From assembly GCA_031422335.1 (NCBI GenBank), contig JANOQW010000007.1:1-64000 (forward strand): DNA of 64,000 nucleotides, read 5' to 3'. The notes beneath the pieces were generated by a model, which was given only the letters and a program-made list of their open reading frames with translations, had not been told where the DNA came from and did not search any database. Positions 1 through 8,160 of the stretch are shown here, in pieces (position 1 is the stretch's first letter; the number at the start of each line of letters is the position of its first letter). Origin of the DNA: Methylotenera_A sp031422335. GTDB lineage: Bacteria; Pseudomonadota; Gammaproteobacteria; Burkholderiales; Methylophilaceae. A program made the translations under genes and the position numbers.

Positions 1-1
1 G

Positions 2-502
2 GCAGATACAGTGCTGCTAAAGCGCGCCTATGATGGCATGCAGGCCAAGCTGGATGAGGCTTGGGCCAATCGCATGCACAATTTGCCTTATAAAAATAAA
101 TACGAGGCTTTGATTATGGCCAGCATTATTGAAAAAGAAACCGGCAAAGCGAGTGAGCGGCCGATGATTGCGGGCGTGTTTATCAACCGCTTGCGCATTG
201 GCATGCGCCTGCAAACTGACCCGACGGTGATTTATGGCATGGGCGATAACTATAATGGCAATATTAGACGCAAAGATTTAACTACCGATACGCCCTACAA
301 TACTTACACGCGCGATGGCCTGCCGCCGACGCCCATCGCCATGCCTGGCTTGGCGGCGATTCAAGCGGCGCTAAACCCAGAAAAAACCAAAGCGCTATAT
401 TTTGTGGGTAAAGGCGACGGCAGCCATCAATTTAGCAGTAACTTGGTTGAGCATAATCGCGCTGTGGCAAAATATCAGTTAAAAAGAAAAGTGAATAAGT
501 AA
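2..502 (+). CDS. mltG: Endolytic murein transglycosylase MltG, C-terminal part
   Basis: MltG (YceG family) is an inner-membrane lytic transglycosylase that cuts nascent peptidoglycan strands. The reading frame is open from base 2, so the gene begins before the window and its N-terminal membrane helix and LysM-like region are missing. The remaining 166 residues hold the catalytic part: ASIIEKETG with the family's catalytic glutamate, then QTDPTVIYG, PYNTY, GLPPTPIAMPG and the C-terminal GDGSHQFS block. The gene ends just before tmk; mltG-tmk-holB is a common order in beta- and gammaproteobacteria, which supports the assignment. Confidence 0.93.
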   Translation, partial: ADTVLLKRAYDGMQAKLDEAWANRMHNLPYKNKYEALIMASIIEKETGKASERPMIAGVFINRLRIGMRLQTDPTVIYGMGDNYNGNIRRKDLTTDTPYNTYTRDGLPPTPIAMPGLAAIQAALNPEKTKALYFVGKGDGSHQFSSNLVEHNRAVAKYQLKRKVNK

Positions 503-514
503 GTGGTAAAAATA

Positions 515-1138
515 ATGTCTAAAGCAGCCAAATTTATCACCTTAGAAGGCATGGATGGCGCGGGCAAAAGTACGCATATACCCACCATTATTGCGCAATT
601 ACAAGCTACCGGCATAGAAGTGGTATCAACGCGTGAGCCAGGTGGAACGGTGCTTGGCGAGCAATTGCGTGCATTATTATTGCATGAGCCGATGCACCCA
701 GAAACTGAAACTTTGCTCATGTTTGCGGCACGCCGTGAGCATATTGCCAAAGTGATTGCGCCAGCATTAGCGCGCGGCGCGTATGTGCTGTCAGATCGTT
801 TTACCGATGCCACTTTTGCCTACCAAAGTGGTGGCAAAGGCGTAGCTGGTAATAAAATTAAGCAATTAGAAACGTGGGTGCAGGGCGATTTGCAGCCAGA
901 TGCGACGATTTTGTTTGATGTGCCTGTAGAGGTAAGCTTGGCGCGGCTTGCAGGTGCGCGCGAACCTGATAAGTTTGAGCGCGAAGGTGCAGTTTTTTTT
1001 GAAAAACTGCGCAATGCTTATTTAGTGCGTGCAAAAGAAAATCCACAGCGGTTTTATGTGATTAATGCTAATCAAACGCTAGAAAATGTTAAATTAGAAG
1101 TTAATAAATTGCTTGAACTAATTATTTTAACTAGATGA
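515..1138 (+). CDS. tmk: Thymidylate kinase
   Basis: Thymidylate kinase phosphorylates dTMP to dTDP with ATP in the cytoplasm. The 208-residue protein has the P-loop GMDGAGKST near the N-terminus, the TREPGG motif that contacts dTMP, and the DRFTDATFAYQ segment, all typical of bacterial Tmk at its usual length. I chose the ATG at 515, which gives the normal MSKAAKFITLEG start. An in-frame GTG at 503, immediately after the mltG stop, would add four residues and cannot be excluded. It lies between mltG and holB. Confidence 0.95.
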   Translation: MSKAAKFITLEGMDGAGKSTHIPTIIAQLQATGIEVVSTREPGGTVLGEQLRALLLHEPMHPETETLLMFAARREHIAKVIAPALARGAYVLSDRFTDATFAYQSGGKGVAGNKIKQLETWVQGDLQPDATILFDVPVEVSLARLAGAREPDKFEREGAVFFEKLRNAYLVRAKENPQRFYVINANQTLENVKLEVNKLLELIILTR

Positions 1139-1159
1139 TTTATATATAATTAAATTACT

Positions 1160-2164
1160 ATGTACAGTTGGCAAAAACCTCAATGGCAACACATTATGCA
1201 GCATGGCGCAAAGCTGCCGCATGCCTTGTTACTGCGTGGTCGCGCGGGTACTGGCAAGCAAGATTTCGCACTTGATGTCGCCAAAGCTGTGTTGTGCGTA
1301 CAAGCAACTGAGTTACAAGTTGCTTGTGGCAGCTGCCAAAGTTGTAATTGGTTTACAGAAGGCACACACCCAGATTTTATGTTGATTGGGCCAGAGGATG
1401 CGGAAAATGCAGACGATGTTTTAACCAATACAGCAAAAAAGAAAACTGCTAAAAAACCCCAAATATCCGTTGCTAAAATACGTCAGCTGCTTGATTACTT
1501 GACGCTTTCTAGCCATCAAGTGAATAGCTATCGGGTGATCATTATAGCGCCAGCCGACATGCTAAATGGCGTATCGGCCAATGCGCTACTAAAAGTGTTA
1601 GAAGAACCGCCAGCCAAAACCTTATTTTTGTTGGTAACTAGCCAACCACAACGCTTATTAGCCACCATTACCAGCCGCTGCCAAGCAGTTGATATGCAGC
1701 TGCCAACCAGAACTGAAGCGCTTGCATGGTTAAATGCACAAACAGTCAGCCATGCTGAAAGCGTGCTAGATTTGGCTGGTGGCGCACCTTTATTAGCACT
1801 AAAAATAGCCGAGGAGGGCGAAGTGGGTGCAAGTTTACTTAAAAACTTGGCGCTTGGCGCTAAACTAGACCCATTTGCATGCGCGCCGCTGTTTCTAGCG
1901 CTGGGCATGGATCGTGCGATTGAAACGCTGCAAAAATGGCTATTCGATCTGCAAAGCTACAAACTGGCCAATAGTTTGCGCTATCACGCGCAACAAGCCA
2001 ACGCCTTGCAAGCTTTGGCTAAAAGCGTAAACTTGCGCTTGTTATTAAGCTTTCAGGATAAGTTAGTTGAGGCGAAAAAAACTGCCAATCATCCGCTAAG
2101 TAATGAGGCGCAATTAGAGAATATATTGCTACAATATGCACAATTGTTTACAGTAATTAAATAA
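1160..2164 (+). CDS. holB: DNA polymerase III delta' subunit
   Basis: Delta' is the stator of the clamp loader that places the beta sliding clamp on primed DNA. The 334-residue protein has an AAA+ nucleotide-binding fold with GRAGTGKQ at about residues 27-34, a zinc module of four cysteines (CGSCQSC region, residues ~50-65), the NALLKVLEEPP segment and an SRC sensor motif (TSRCQAV). A lysine-rich insert (about residues 90-105) is longer than in E. coli. The C-terminal collar domain follows. It lies 22 bp after tmk and 38 bp before the PilZ gene, the usual betaproteobacterial order. Confidence 0.94.
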   Translation: MYSWQKPQWQHIMQHGAKLPHALLLRGRAGTGKQDFALDVAKAVLCVQATELQVACGSCQSCNWFTEGTHPDFMLIGPEDAENADDVLTNTAKKKTAKKPQISVAKIRQLLDYLTLSSHQVNSYRVIIIAPADMLNGVSANALLKVLEEPPAKTLFLLVTSQPQRLLATITSRCQAVDMQLPTRTEALAWLNAQTVSHAESVLDLAGGAPLLALKIAEEGEVGASLLKNLALGAKLDPFACAPLFLALGMDRAIETLQKWLFDLQSYKLANSLRYHAQQANALQALAKSVNLRLLLSFQDKLVEAKKTANHPLSNEAQLENILLQYAQLFTVIK

Positions 2165-2202
2165 ATTGCAATAAGAATACTTTTAAGGCATTCAGCTAAA
2201 TT

Positions 2203-2580
2203 ATGAACATGCAAGCCAATACTGACCAAATAAAAGATGCCGCCAACAAGCCTGGCGTGCTGTCACTGGCCATCAAAGAAAAATCTGCGCTGTATGCCGC
2301 CTTTATGCCTTATGTCAAAGGTGGCGGTTTGTTTATTCCCACCAATAAAAACTTTAAAATTGGTGAAGAAGTGTTTATGTTGTTAAGCTTAGTGGATGAC
2401 CCGATGAAGCTAAAAGTGGTGGGCAAAGTCATTTGGATCACGCCCTCGCCACAAGCCAATCGCCCGCAAGGCATCGGCGTACAATTTAGCGAAAAAGATG
2501 GCGGCATTGAGGTTAAGAACAAAATTGAGGCCATTTTAGGCGGCGCATTAAAAACCAATCGTGCCACGCATACGATGTAA
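2203..2580 (+). CDS. pilZ: PilZ-domain protein (type IV pilus assembly PilZ-like)
   Basis: Small cytoplasmic protein of 125 residues with a PilZ beta-barrel (about residues 17-115), including the segments KGGGLFIPT, GEEVFMLLSL and GIGVQFSEKDGG. The short N-terminus lacks the RxxxR c-di-GMP-binding motif, as in canonical PilZ pilus-assembly proteins, which act with PilB and FimX rather than binding the nucleotide. Position directly after holB and before tatD is the classical place of pilZ. I infer a role in type IV pilus biogenesis or twitching; no pilus structural genes are in the window. Confidence 0.85.
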   Translation: MNMQANTDQIKDAANKPGVLSLAIKEKSALYAAFMPYVKGGGLFIPTNKNFKIGEEVFMLLSLVDDPMKLKVVGKVIWITPSPQANRPQGIGVQFSEKDGGIEVKNKIEAILGGALKTNRATHTM

Positions 2581-2592
2581 GCTATTTTTGGC

Positions 2593-2631
2593 CTGCCCTG
2601 CAAGCCAATATCCATGCGCCTTGCAGAGCAG
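2593..2631. repeat. Palindromic intergenic repeat, copy 1
   Basis: About 39 bp downstream of pilZ that fold back on themselves: CTGCCCTGCAAG pairs with CTTGCAGAGCAG (one mismatch) around a loop containing CCAATATCCATGCGC. The core CAAGCCAATATCCATGCG recurs at 16251, 48862 (one or two changes) and, in inverted orientation, at 34122. All four copies lie between genes near 3' ends. Confidence 0.7.
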
Positions 2632-2693
2632 TATGTTTTGTATTATTCATTGCATTTATTTAAACCTTGTTATTAAAACCCTGTCTATCAATC

Positions 2694-3470
2694 ATGTTAG
2701 TTGATTCTCACTGCCACCTTAATTTTTCTGAGTTTACCGATAACATGCTAGCTGTGCGCCAGCTGATGCAGGATTCAGAAGTTGGCCACGCGCTGTGCGT
2801 ATCTGTCACCTTAGATAAATTTCCCGAGGTGTTGAGCTTAGCTGAGCAGTTTGAAAACTTTTATGCCTCTGTTGGCGTGCACCCAGATTACGAAGATATC
2901 GAAGAGCCTAGCGTGGAAGCGCTTGTTAGCTTGGCACAACACCCAAAAATAGTCGCCATTGGCGAAACCGGGCTGGATTATTTTCGCCTAACAGGTGATT
3001 TAGAATGGCAACGTGAGCGCTTTCGCACGCACATTCGTGCTGCAATTTTGGCAGGTAAACCATTGATTATTCACACACGCAGCGCAGCAGAAGACACTTT
3101 ACGCATTATGCAAGAAGAGGGTGCCAATCAAGTGGGCGGGGTGATGCACTGCTTTACCGAAAATTTAGAGGTGGCGCTAGCTGCGATTGATATGGGTTTT
3201 TATATCTCGTTTTCGGGCATTGTCACCTTCAAAAATGCCACCCAAATTAAACAAGTGGTACAGGCTATTCCACTCGATAAAATTTTGGTAGAAACTGATT
3301 CGCCCTATTTAGCACCAGTGCCGTTTAGGGGCAAAACCAATCAACCGGCTTACGTAAAATATGTAGCGCAAGAAATCGCTAATTTGCGCGGTACTAGCTT
3401 GGATACAGTGATGCAAGCAACTACAGATAACTTTTTCACGCTATTTAAACACGCCAGACGCGTGCAATAA
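2694..3470 (+). CDS. tatD: TatD family deoxyribonuclease/hydrolase
   Basis: Metal-dependent TIM-barrel hydrolase of the TatD family (YcfH/YjjV type), associated with 3'-5' DNase and D-aminoacyl-tRNA or DNA-repair activities. The 258-residue protein starts with the metal-binding MLVDSHCHLNF, then GETGLDYF, a HTR histidine (residues ~130), MHCFTE and the C-terminal ETDSPYLAPVP, so all conserved metal ligands are present. I use the ATG at 2694; an upstream TTG at 2667 would add residues that do not belong to the family. It sits in the holB-pilZ-tatD order, 10 bp before the next gene. Confidence 0.92.
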   Translation: MLVDSHCHLNFSEFTDNMLAVRQLMQDSEVGHALCVSVTLDKFPEVLSLAEQFENFYASVGVHPDYEDIEEPSVEALVSLAQHPKIVAIGETGLDYFRLTGDLEWQRERFRTHIRAAILAGKPLIIHTRSAAEDTLRIMQEEGANQVGGVMHCFTENLEVALAAIDMGFYISFSGIVTFKNATQIKQVVQAIPLDKILVETDSPYLAPVPFRGKTNQPAYVKYVAQEIANLRGTSLDTVMQATTDNFFTLFKHARRVQ

Positions 3471-3480
3471 GCGCATAGCA

Positions 3481-4245
3481 ATGCAACTTACCATGCTAGG
3501 TGTCGGTTCCAGCGCAGGCACGCCAGTGGTGGGTTGCAGCTGTGCAACTTGTTTATCTAATGACGCGCGCAACAAACGCTCGCGTTGTTCTAGCTTAATA
3601 ACGCTAGATTCTGGTGAGAATATTCTCATCGACACTGGCCCAGATTTACGGATTCAATCGTTACGTGAAAATATTCAACGTGTGGACGCCGTGCTTTATA
3701 CGCACACGCATGCCGATCATCTGCACGGCATAGACGATTTACGTGCTTTTTGTGTGTTGCAACGCAAACAAATACCACTGTATGCCAAGCAAGACGCAGT
3801 TGAGCATATTACGCAAAAATTTGGCTACACCTTACGTGAGCCATCTGATTTTTGGGAAATGCCCGTGTTGCGCACTGAAGCTGTCCAAATGACTTTTGAG
3901 TTATTTGGTGTAACAATTACGCCAATTCCTGTCATGCATGGAAAAAGCCATATTTTTGGCTATCGCATAGGCAATATGGCGTATATGACAGATGTATCTG
4001 AAATTCCGGAATCATCATTTTCCTTACTGCAAGATTTAGACATAGTGTTGTTGGATTGTTTGCGTGAAAAATCGCACCCAACACATATTAACTTTGAACA
4101 AAGCTTGGCTTACATCGGTCGTATCGATGCTAAACAAAGTTATATGATTCACATGACACATGATTTAGAATACGCATCATTAAGTAGCCAACTGCCAAAA
4201 AGTGTATTTGCGGGCTTTGATGGCTTAAAATTAAGCTTTAGTTGA
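3481..4245 (+). CDS. MBL-fold metallohydrolase, PhnP-like
   Basis: Metallo-beta-lactamase-fold hydrolase of 254 residues resembling the phosphodiesterase PhnP. It shows the family's N-terminal GVGSSAGTPVVGC start, the GCSCATC cysteine cluster that binds a structural zinc in PhnP, the active-site motif THTHADHLHGID, a later HGKSHIFGYR histidine and MTDVSEIP. No phosphonate (phn) genes are nearby, so a general cyclic-phosphodiesterase role is more likely than phosphonate breakdown; the natural substrate is not visible. It is 10 bp from tatD, consistent with one transcript. Confidence 0.85.
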   Translation: MQLTMLGVGSSAGTPVVGCSCATCLSNDARNKRSRCSSLITLDSGENILIDTGPDLRIQSLRENIQRVDAVLYTHTHADHLHGIDDLRAFCVLQRKQIPLYAKQDAVEHITQKFGYTLREPSDFWEMPVLRTEAVQMTFELFGVTITPIPVMHGKSHIFGYRIGNMAYMTDVSEIPESSFSLLQDLDIVLLDCLREKSHPTHINFEQSLAYIGRIDAKQSYMIHMTHDLEYASLSSQLPKSVFAGFDGLKLSFS

Positions 4246-4330
4246 TATGCTGATATGGGCTTAGTCAACAAAATGCGTCTAATCGCGTTAAATTAAGTAA
4301 TGATTCAATTTAAAGGAATAAGGATACAAA

Positions 4331-4708
4331 ATGTTCAGTAATTTAGTCACAATAAAGAAAATTTTAGCCATTAGCCTAGTTTTTGGCTTGTTTAGCGCTG
4401 GCCAAGCGTTTGCGGCTGGCAAAACTTATACGGAAGATGAATTTTTAACTAATTTTAGTGGAAAAACAAAAAAAGCCATTACGGCTAAGTTAGGTAAACC
4501 AACTAAAACAGCATTATCTGTTAAACCTAGCAATGCAGGACAGGTGACTGGTAAAAACTTAGATAAAAAGAATAGCAAACCAGTAAAGGTAGAGATGTGG
4601 TATTACGGTAATGTCGTCAAGTATGATAAAAAACGCACTTACAAAGAAACTGAGCTTACTTTTGTGAACGACCGTGTGATGAATATTGCATTTTTTAATA
4701 ACAGGTAA
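4331..4708 (+). CDS. Small exported protein of unknown function
   Basis: I do not recognise this 125-residue protein. It begins with a charged n-region and a hydrophobic stretch (about residues 10-27) ending in GQAFAAG, a typical signal-peptidase I site after AFA, so the mature ~97-residue product is probably periplasmic. The mature part is basic and has the pattern KKAITAKLGKPTKT, which loosely recalls BamE/SmpA-type small beta-alpha folds, but that link is weak. The gene has its own 85-bp upstream gap with an AAGGA ribosome-binding site and is followed by a hairpin terminator. Confidence 0.7.
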   Translation: MFSNLVTIKKILAISLVFGLFSAGQAFAAGKTYTEDEFLTNFSGKTKKAITAKLGKPTKTALSVKPSNAGQVTGKNLDKKNSKPVKVEMWYYGNVVKYDKKRTYKETELTFVNDRVMNIAFFNNR

Positions 4709-4732
4709 TTTAATAGGTATGTAATTGATTTA

Positions 4733-4763
4733 AATAGCCGAGATTCAAACCTCGGCTATTTCT
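4733..4763. terminator. Hairpin between convergent genes
   Basis: A perfect 10-bp stem, AATAGCCGAG with CTCGGCTATT, and an 8-nt loop. It lies between the convergent exported-protein and DoxX genes. The T-tract is short on the plus strand (ATTTC), and the palindrome may serve transcripts from both sides. Confidence 0.65.
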
Positions 4764-4825
4764 AATCTAATTTACTTCGCATAATGTATATTATGTTAAA
4801 TTAAATATGCGCCTACCTGCAATAC

Positions 4826-5338
4826 TTACTTTAATGTGAATTTATGCAACCAGTAATCCACGCTTAACTTGCCTGCTCCGCTGAACAATAATGGCAATAG
4901 CATCAATAAGAATAATAACGGCAATTTGTAGTTACCGAAGCCATCGCCTGCCTTATCTGTAATGCGATAGCCTGTGAGCAATTCAGATAAGGTACTCCAA
5001 TCCGCTGGCCAGTGCACGGCTGCGATTGCCACAATGGTCAGTATGATAAGTGATAGCGAAAAAAATCGTGTGGCAATGCCAAAGGCTAAGGCAAAGGCAC
5101 CAATGATTTCAAACCATGTAGCTATGCCCCAGCTAAGGTCTGGCGGCAACAAACTGAAGGGAAATGGAAAGCTAATGTCGGCAAACCAATTGCTACCATT
5201 TAGCTTTTCTAAGCCTGCCTCACCAAATTCCCACGCCAATATTGACCGTAATAAAAAGTGCGGTAACCATTCGCCTAATTGGTTGAGTTTGCTGATAGTT
5301 AATTGGTGATACTCTGTAAATTGACTAGCTGAAAACAT
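4826..5338 (-). CDS. DoxX family membrane protein
   Basis: Integral membrane protein of 170 residues with four hydrophobic segments and the DoxX/DUF417-like pattern: an amphipathic N-terminus, LLRSILAWEFGEAGLEKL, GIATWFEIIGAFALAFGIATRFFSLSL and a C-terminal PLLFLLMLLPLLFSGAGKLSVD. Members are linked to redox and thiol stress but rarely have a defined reaction. It lies 63 bp downstream of msrQ on the same strand, so it could be the last gene of the msrPQ transcript, which would fit an oxidative-stress setting. Confidence 0.75.
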   Translation of the reverse strand: MFSASQFTEYHQLTISKLNQLGEWLPHFLLRSILAWEFGEAGLEKLNGSNWFADISFPFPFSLLPPDLSWGIATWFEIIGAFALAFGIATRFFSLSLIILTIVAIAAVHWPADWSTLSELLTGYRITDKAGDGFGNYKLPLLFLLMLLPLLFSGAGKLSVDYWLHKFTLK

Positions 5339-5401
5339 ATTAAGACTCCCGTATCGTTATAGTATGTAATGATTGGTCGCCTAAAAAGCTTAAGCCTTAC
5401 A

Positions 5402-6013
5402 CTAATTTAGTTTTACGGCTGCATTAATATTCATTTTATATTTGTAGTAAACACGAATACCTAACAACAAAATGAGCACAGCAGCGTAGTATATTGGCTC
5501 GGTTAAATCTTTTTTGACCAACATCCAATAATGTACTACAGCCAAAATAGCAATGACATAAACCAATTGATGTAGTTTTTTCCACTTGGTTTTTAAGCGT
5601 TTGATCATGTAGCTGTTTGATGTAACCGCTAATGGAATGGTCAGTAAAAATGCAGCAAACCCAACTAAAATACGTGGGTGCTCAGTTACATCAATTAATA
5701 ATTCATCCCAAAGAAAAGCAAAATCTAGCCAAACATAAGTGGTGATATGCAAGCAGGCATAAAAAAACATAAATAGCCCAAGCATACGCCGCAATTGAAT
5801 TTGCCATAGCTGCCCTGTTAATAAGCGGATTGGCGTCATACTTAAGGTAATCAGCAAAAAAACCAATGCCCAAGTACCAGTGGAATGCTCGACAAACTCA
5901 ATGGGGTTAGCCCCTAAATCATCGTTAAAACCCAGCCAAAACAAGCGCACAAGTGGCAGTAAAGCAAGCAGCCACACGGCTGCCTTAATGTAAACAATTT
6001 GTTGTTTGTTCAT
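5402..6013 (-). CDS. msrQ: MsrQ haem-binding membrane subunit of methionine sulfoxide reductase
   Basis: MsrQ passes electrons from the respiratory chain to periplasmic MsrP. The 203-residue protein has six predicted hydrophobic helices and the ferric-reductase-like transmembrane domain, with WLALLPLVRLFWLGF, GTWALVFLLITLSMTPIRLL, RRMLGLFMFFYACLHITTY (haem histidine region) and the WKKLHQLVYVIAILAVVHYW segment with two further histidines. It begins 12 bp after the msrP stop and is clearly co-transcribed with it. Confidence 0.93.
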   Translation of the reverse strand: MNKQQIVYIKAAVWLLALLPLVRLFWLGFNDDLGANPIEFVEHSTGTWALVFLLITLSMTPIRLLTGQLWQIQLRRMLGLFMFFYACLHITTYVWLDFAFLWDELLIDVTEHPRILVGFAAFLLTIPLAVTSNSYMIKRLKTKWKKLHQLVYVIAILAVVHYWMLVKKDLTEPIYYAAVLILLLGIRVYYKYKMNINAAVKLN

Positions 6014-6025
6014 TATTGCATCTAA

Positions 6026-7090
6026 TTAAAAGTTATTAAATAAGTCCATACCAGCGTACATCTGCCCTACCTGCTCGCTATAACCGTTAAACATTTTGGT
6101 TTTAATACGACCGCCGAACAAGCCCGCACCTATTGGCTTTTCAGACGACTGTGTCCAACGTGGATGATCTACCTCGGGGTTTACATTGGCATAAAAGCCA
6201 TATTCGCTAGGGCCAGATTTAGCCCAAGTGGTTAATGGCATTTTTTCTACAAATCTAATTTTAACGATTGATTTTCCACCTTTAAAGCCATATTTCCACG
6301 GCATGACTAATCTAGCAGGCGCACCATTTTGATTTTGCAATAACTCGCCGTACAAGCCCACCGCTAGTAGTGTCAATGGATTCATCGCTTCATCCATACG
6401 CAAGCCTTCGGTATAGGGCCAATCGAGAATAGGTGAATTTACGCCCGGCATGGTTTTAGCATCGTTAGCAGAGATAAATTCAATATACTTGGCGTTACCC
6501 GTCGGTTCTGCCCATTTCACCAAGCTAGCTAAGGGCAAGCCTAGCCATGGCACTACCATCGACCACGCTTCAACACAGCGATGACGATAAATGCGTTCTT
6601 CTAGTGGTGCTAGTTTCATCAGATCTTCTATGCTGATGGTTTTGGCTTTTTTTACTTCGCCTTCTATACTTATTGCCCAAGGACGTGCTTTAAATTGTGA
6701 TGAATATTTGGCTGGGTCAGATTTATCGGTACCGAATTCATAATAATTATTATAAGTTGTCACATCCTCGTATTTAGTCAGCTTTTCGCCAGCACCATAA
6801 GCAGTTTTTTTGTAGCCCGCTATTTTTATGCGACTGCCAGGTTTAATGGCAATTTTTTCTGCCTTTGCAGACGCATTAGCCCGCCCTAGCAAGCGCGCAT
6901 CACCTTCAGTAGTTCCGCCGCTAACTGCGGCTGCACGCACCTTGGCGGATAACAATAGCGCAGAACCAGCAGCCAAGCCAAAGCCAGCAGCTTTTATGAA
7001 GCTGCGACGGTGATCAAACACCTCGCGAGTAGTAATTTCTGAAGGTTGAATATTGCTAGGGTTAATCGCTGATTTATTTAGAATAATCAT
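6026..7090 (-). CDS. msrP: MsrP molybdopterin subunit of periplasmic methionine sulfoxide reductase
   Basis: MsrP reduces methionine sulfoxide in periplasmic proteins. The 354-residue precursor has a twin-arginine signal (HRRSFIKAAGFG, residues 27-38), then the sulfite-oxidase-type molybdopterin domain with the metal-ligand cysteine in YRHRCVEAWSM (Cys172) and conserved blocks PWAISIEGEV, LPLASLVKWAEPTG and MPWKYGFKGGKSIV. The N-terminus before the arginines is longer than usual (27 residues). It lies upstream of msrQ. An 84-bp gap to the TPR gene upstream probably holds its promoter. Confidence 0.95.
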   Translation of the reverse strand: MIILNKSAINPSNIQPSEITTREVFDHRRSFIKAAGFGLAAGSALLLSAKVRAAAVSGGTTEGDARLLGRANASAKAEKIAIKPGSRIKIAGYKKTAYGAGEKLTKYEDVTTYNNYYEFGTDKSDPAKYSSQFKARPWAISIEGEVKKAKTISIEDLMKLAPLEERIYRHRCVEAWSMVVPWLGLPLASLVKWAEPTGNAKYIEFISANDAKTMPGVNSPILDWPYTEGLRMDEAMNPLTLLAVGLYGELLQNQNGAPARLVMPWKYGFKGGKSIVKIRFVEKMPLTTWAKSGPSEYGFYANVNPEVDHPRWTQSSEKPIGAGLFGGRIKTKMFNGYSEQVGQMYAGMDLFNNF

Positions 7091-7174
7091 ATACTTGCCT
7101 TTTTAAAATTTATTACTACTCAGCTTAGTCGCGCATTAAAAGCAAAACTTACACTTTATTTTAACTATAAAGCT

Positions 7175-8107
7175 TTAATTACTCAGCTTTTTAAGCGAGG
7201 CTTCAATCTCGGCGGCTAAATCAGTCTCTCCTATGCTTTTAGCCATAGTTGATGCATCGGCTAGCATGACTTTTGCGCCAGCTGTGTCGCCCGTGGCCGC
7301 TTTATTACGCGCCAAGCCAAAATTAGCAACAGTTTCATAATATGCGCTACCGTTATTTTTGCTAAACTTAAGCAGTTTGGCATAGGTATTTTCAGCGGCT
7401 GGATAATCTTTTGCCAACTCGTAAACACGGCCAAGTGCCACGCTGGCATTGGCATATTGCTCGCGCGTACCCGATTTGTCATGCATTAGCGTGGCTTTTA
7501 ATTGGTATTCAATCGCTTCATTATTTTTGCCAAGCGCGCTGTAGGTGGCACCCAAACGCTCGAAGTCGTCGGCGCGTTCGTTATCATTCATGGCCAATTT
7601 ACTGGCAGCTATATAGCTAGCCAATGCTGCATTTAAATCTTTATTTTGCGTATGTGCATCGCCAATTAGTTGCAAATTCACCCGTTTATATTTACCCATG
7701 TGTTTTTCAGTATCACAAATTTTAATGCTGGTCTCGTAACTGGCAATTGCCTCGCTAAATTTAGCGTTATTTCTGTGTAAATTACCAATAAAAATATGCG
7801 TCAAAATCTGCTCAAAGCCAGGCTGAGATTGCTTTTCAGCCATTTGTAGTGCATTTAGCGCATCGTCATACTTGCCAAGTGAGCCTAGCGCCCTGCTCTT
7901 ACACAACAAACCATCGCGATTGTTGCTTTGCAGCTTTAAAATTTCCTCTGCGCTAGTTAATGCACTGTTTGCATCGGCTTTATTCAGTGCGGCATTGCAG
8001 ACAGAGACTTTATCTGTTAGCGAGTCTGCATTAGCATTAAAACTTAATAAAAACAATGCTGTAAATGCAGAAATTAAAGTAGTTTGTATAATATTGTTAT
8101 GCTTCAT
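7175..8107 (-). CDS. Periplasmic TPR-repeat protein
   Basis: A 310-residue exported protein. The N-terminus is a signal peptide (hydrophobic to about residue 26, ending FNANA before DSLTDK). The mature part is made almost entirely of tetratricopeptide helices, roughly six to seven repeats, with signature spacing in segments such as GKYDDALNALQMAEK, AKFSEAIASYETSI, LGKNNEAIEYQLKA and DYPAAENTYAKLLK. TPR proteins scaffold protein complexes; no partner is evident here. It lies downstream of ligA with a 53-bp gap on the same strand. Confidence 0.8.
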   Translation of the reverse strand: MKHNNIIQTTLISAFTALFLLSFNANADSLTDKVSVCNAALNKADANSALTSAEEILKLQSNNRDGLLCKSRALGSLGKYDDALNALQMAEKQSQPGFEQILTHIFIGNLHRNNAKFSEAIASYETSIKICDTEKHMGKYKRVNLQLIGDAHTQNKDLNAALASYIAASKLAMNDNERADDFERLGATYSALGKNNEAIEYQLKATLMHDKSGTREQYANASVALGRVYELAKDYPAAENTYAKLLKFSKNNGSAYYETVANFGLARNKAATGDTAGAKVMLADASTMAKSIGETDLAAEIEASLKKLSN

Positions 8108-8160
8108 TTGTCATTAAACCTATTAAAAAATTGTTCAAAAATCTTGTTAAAAAACTACAG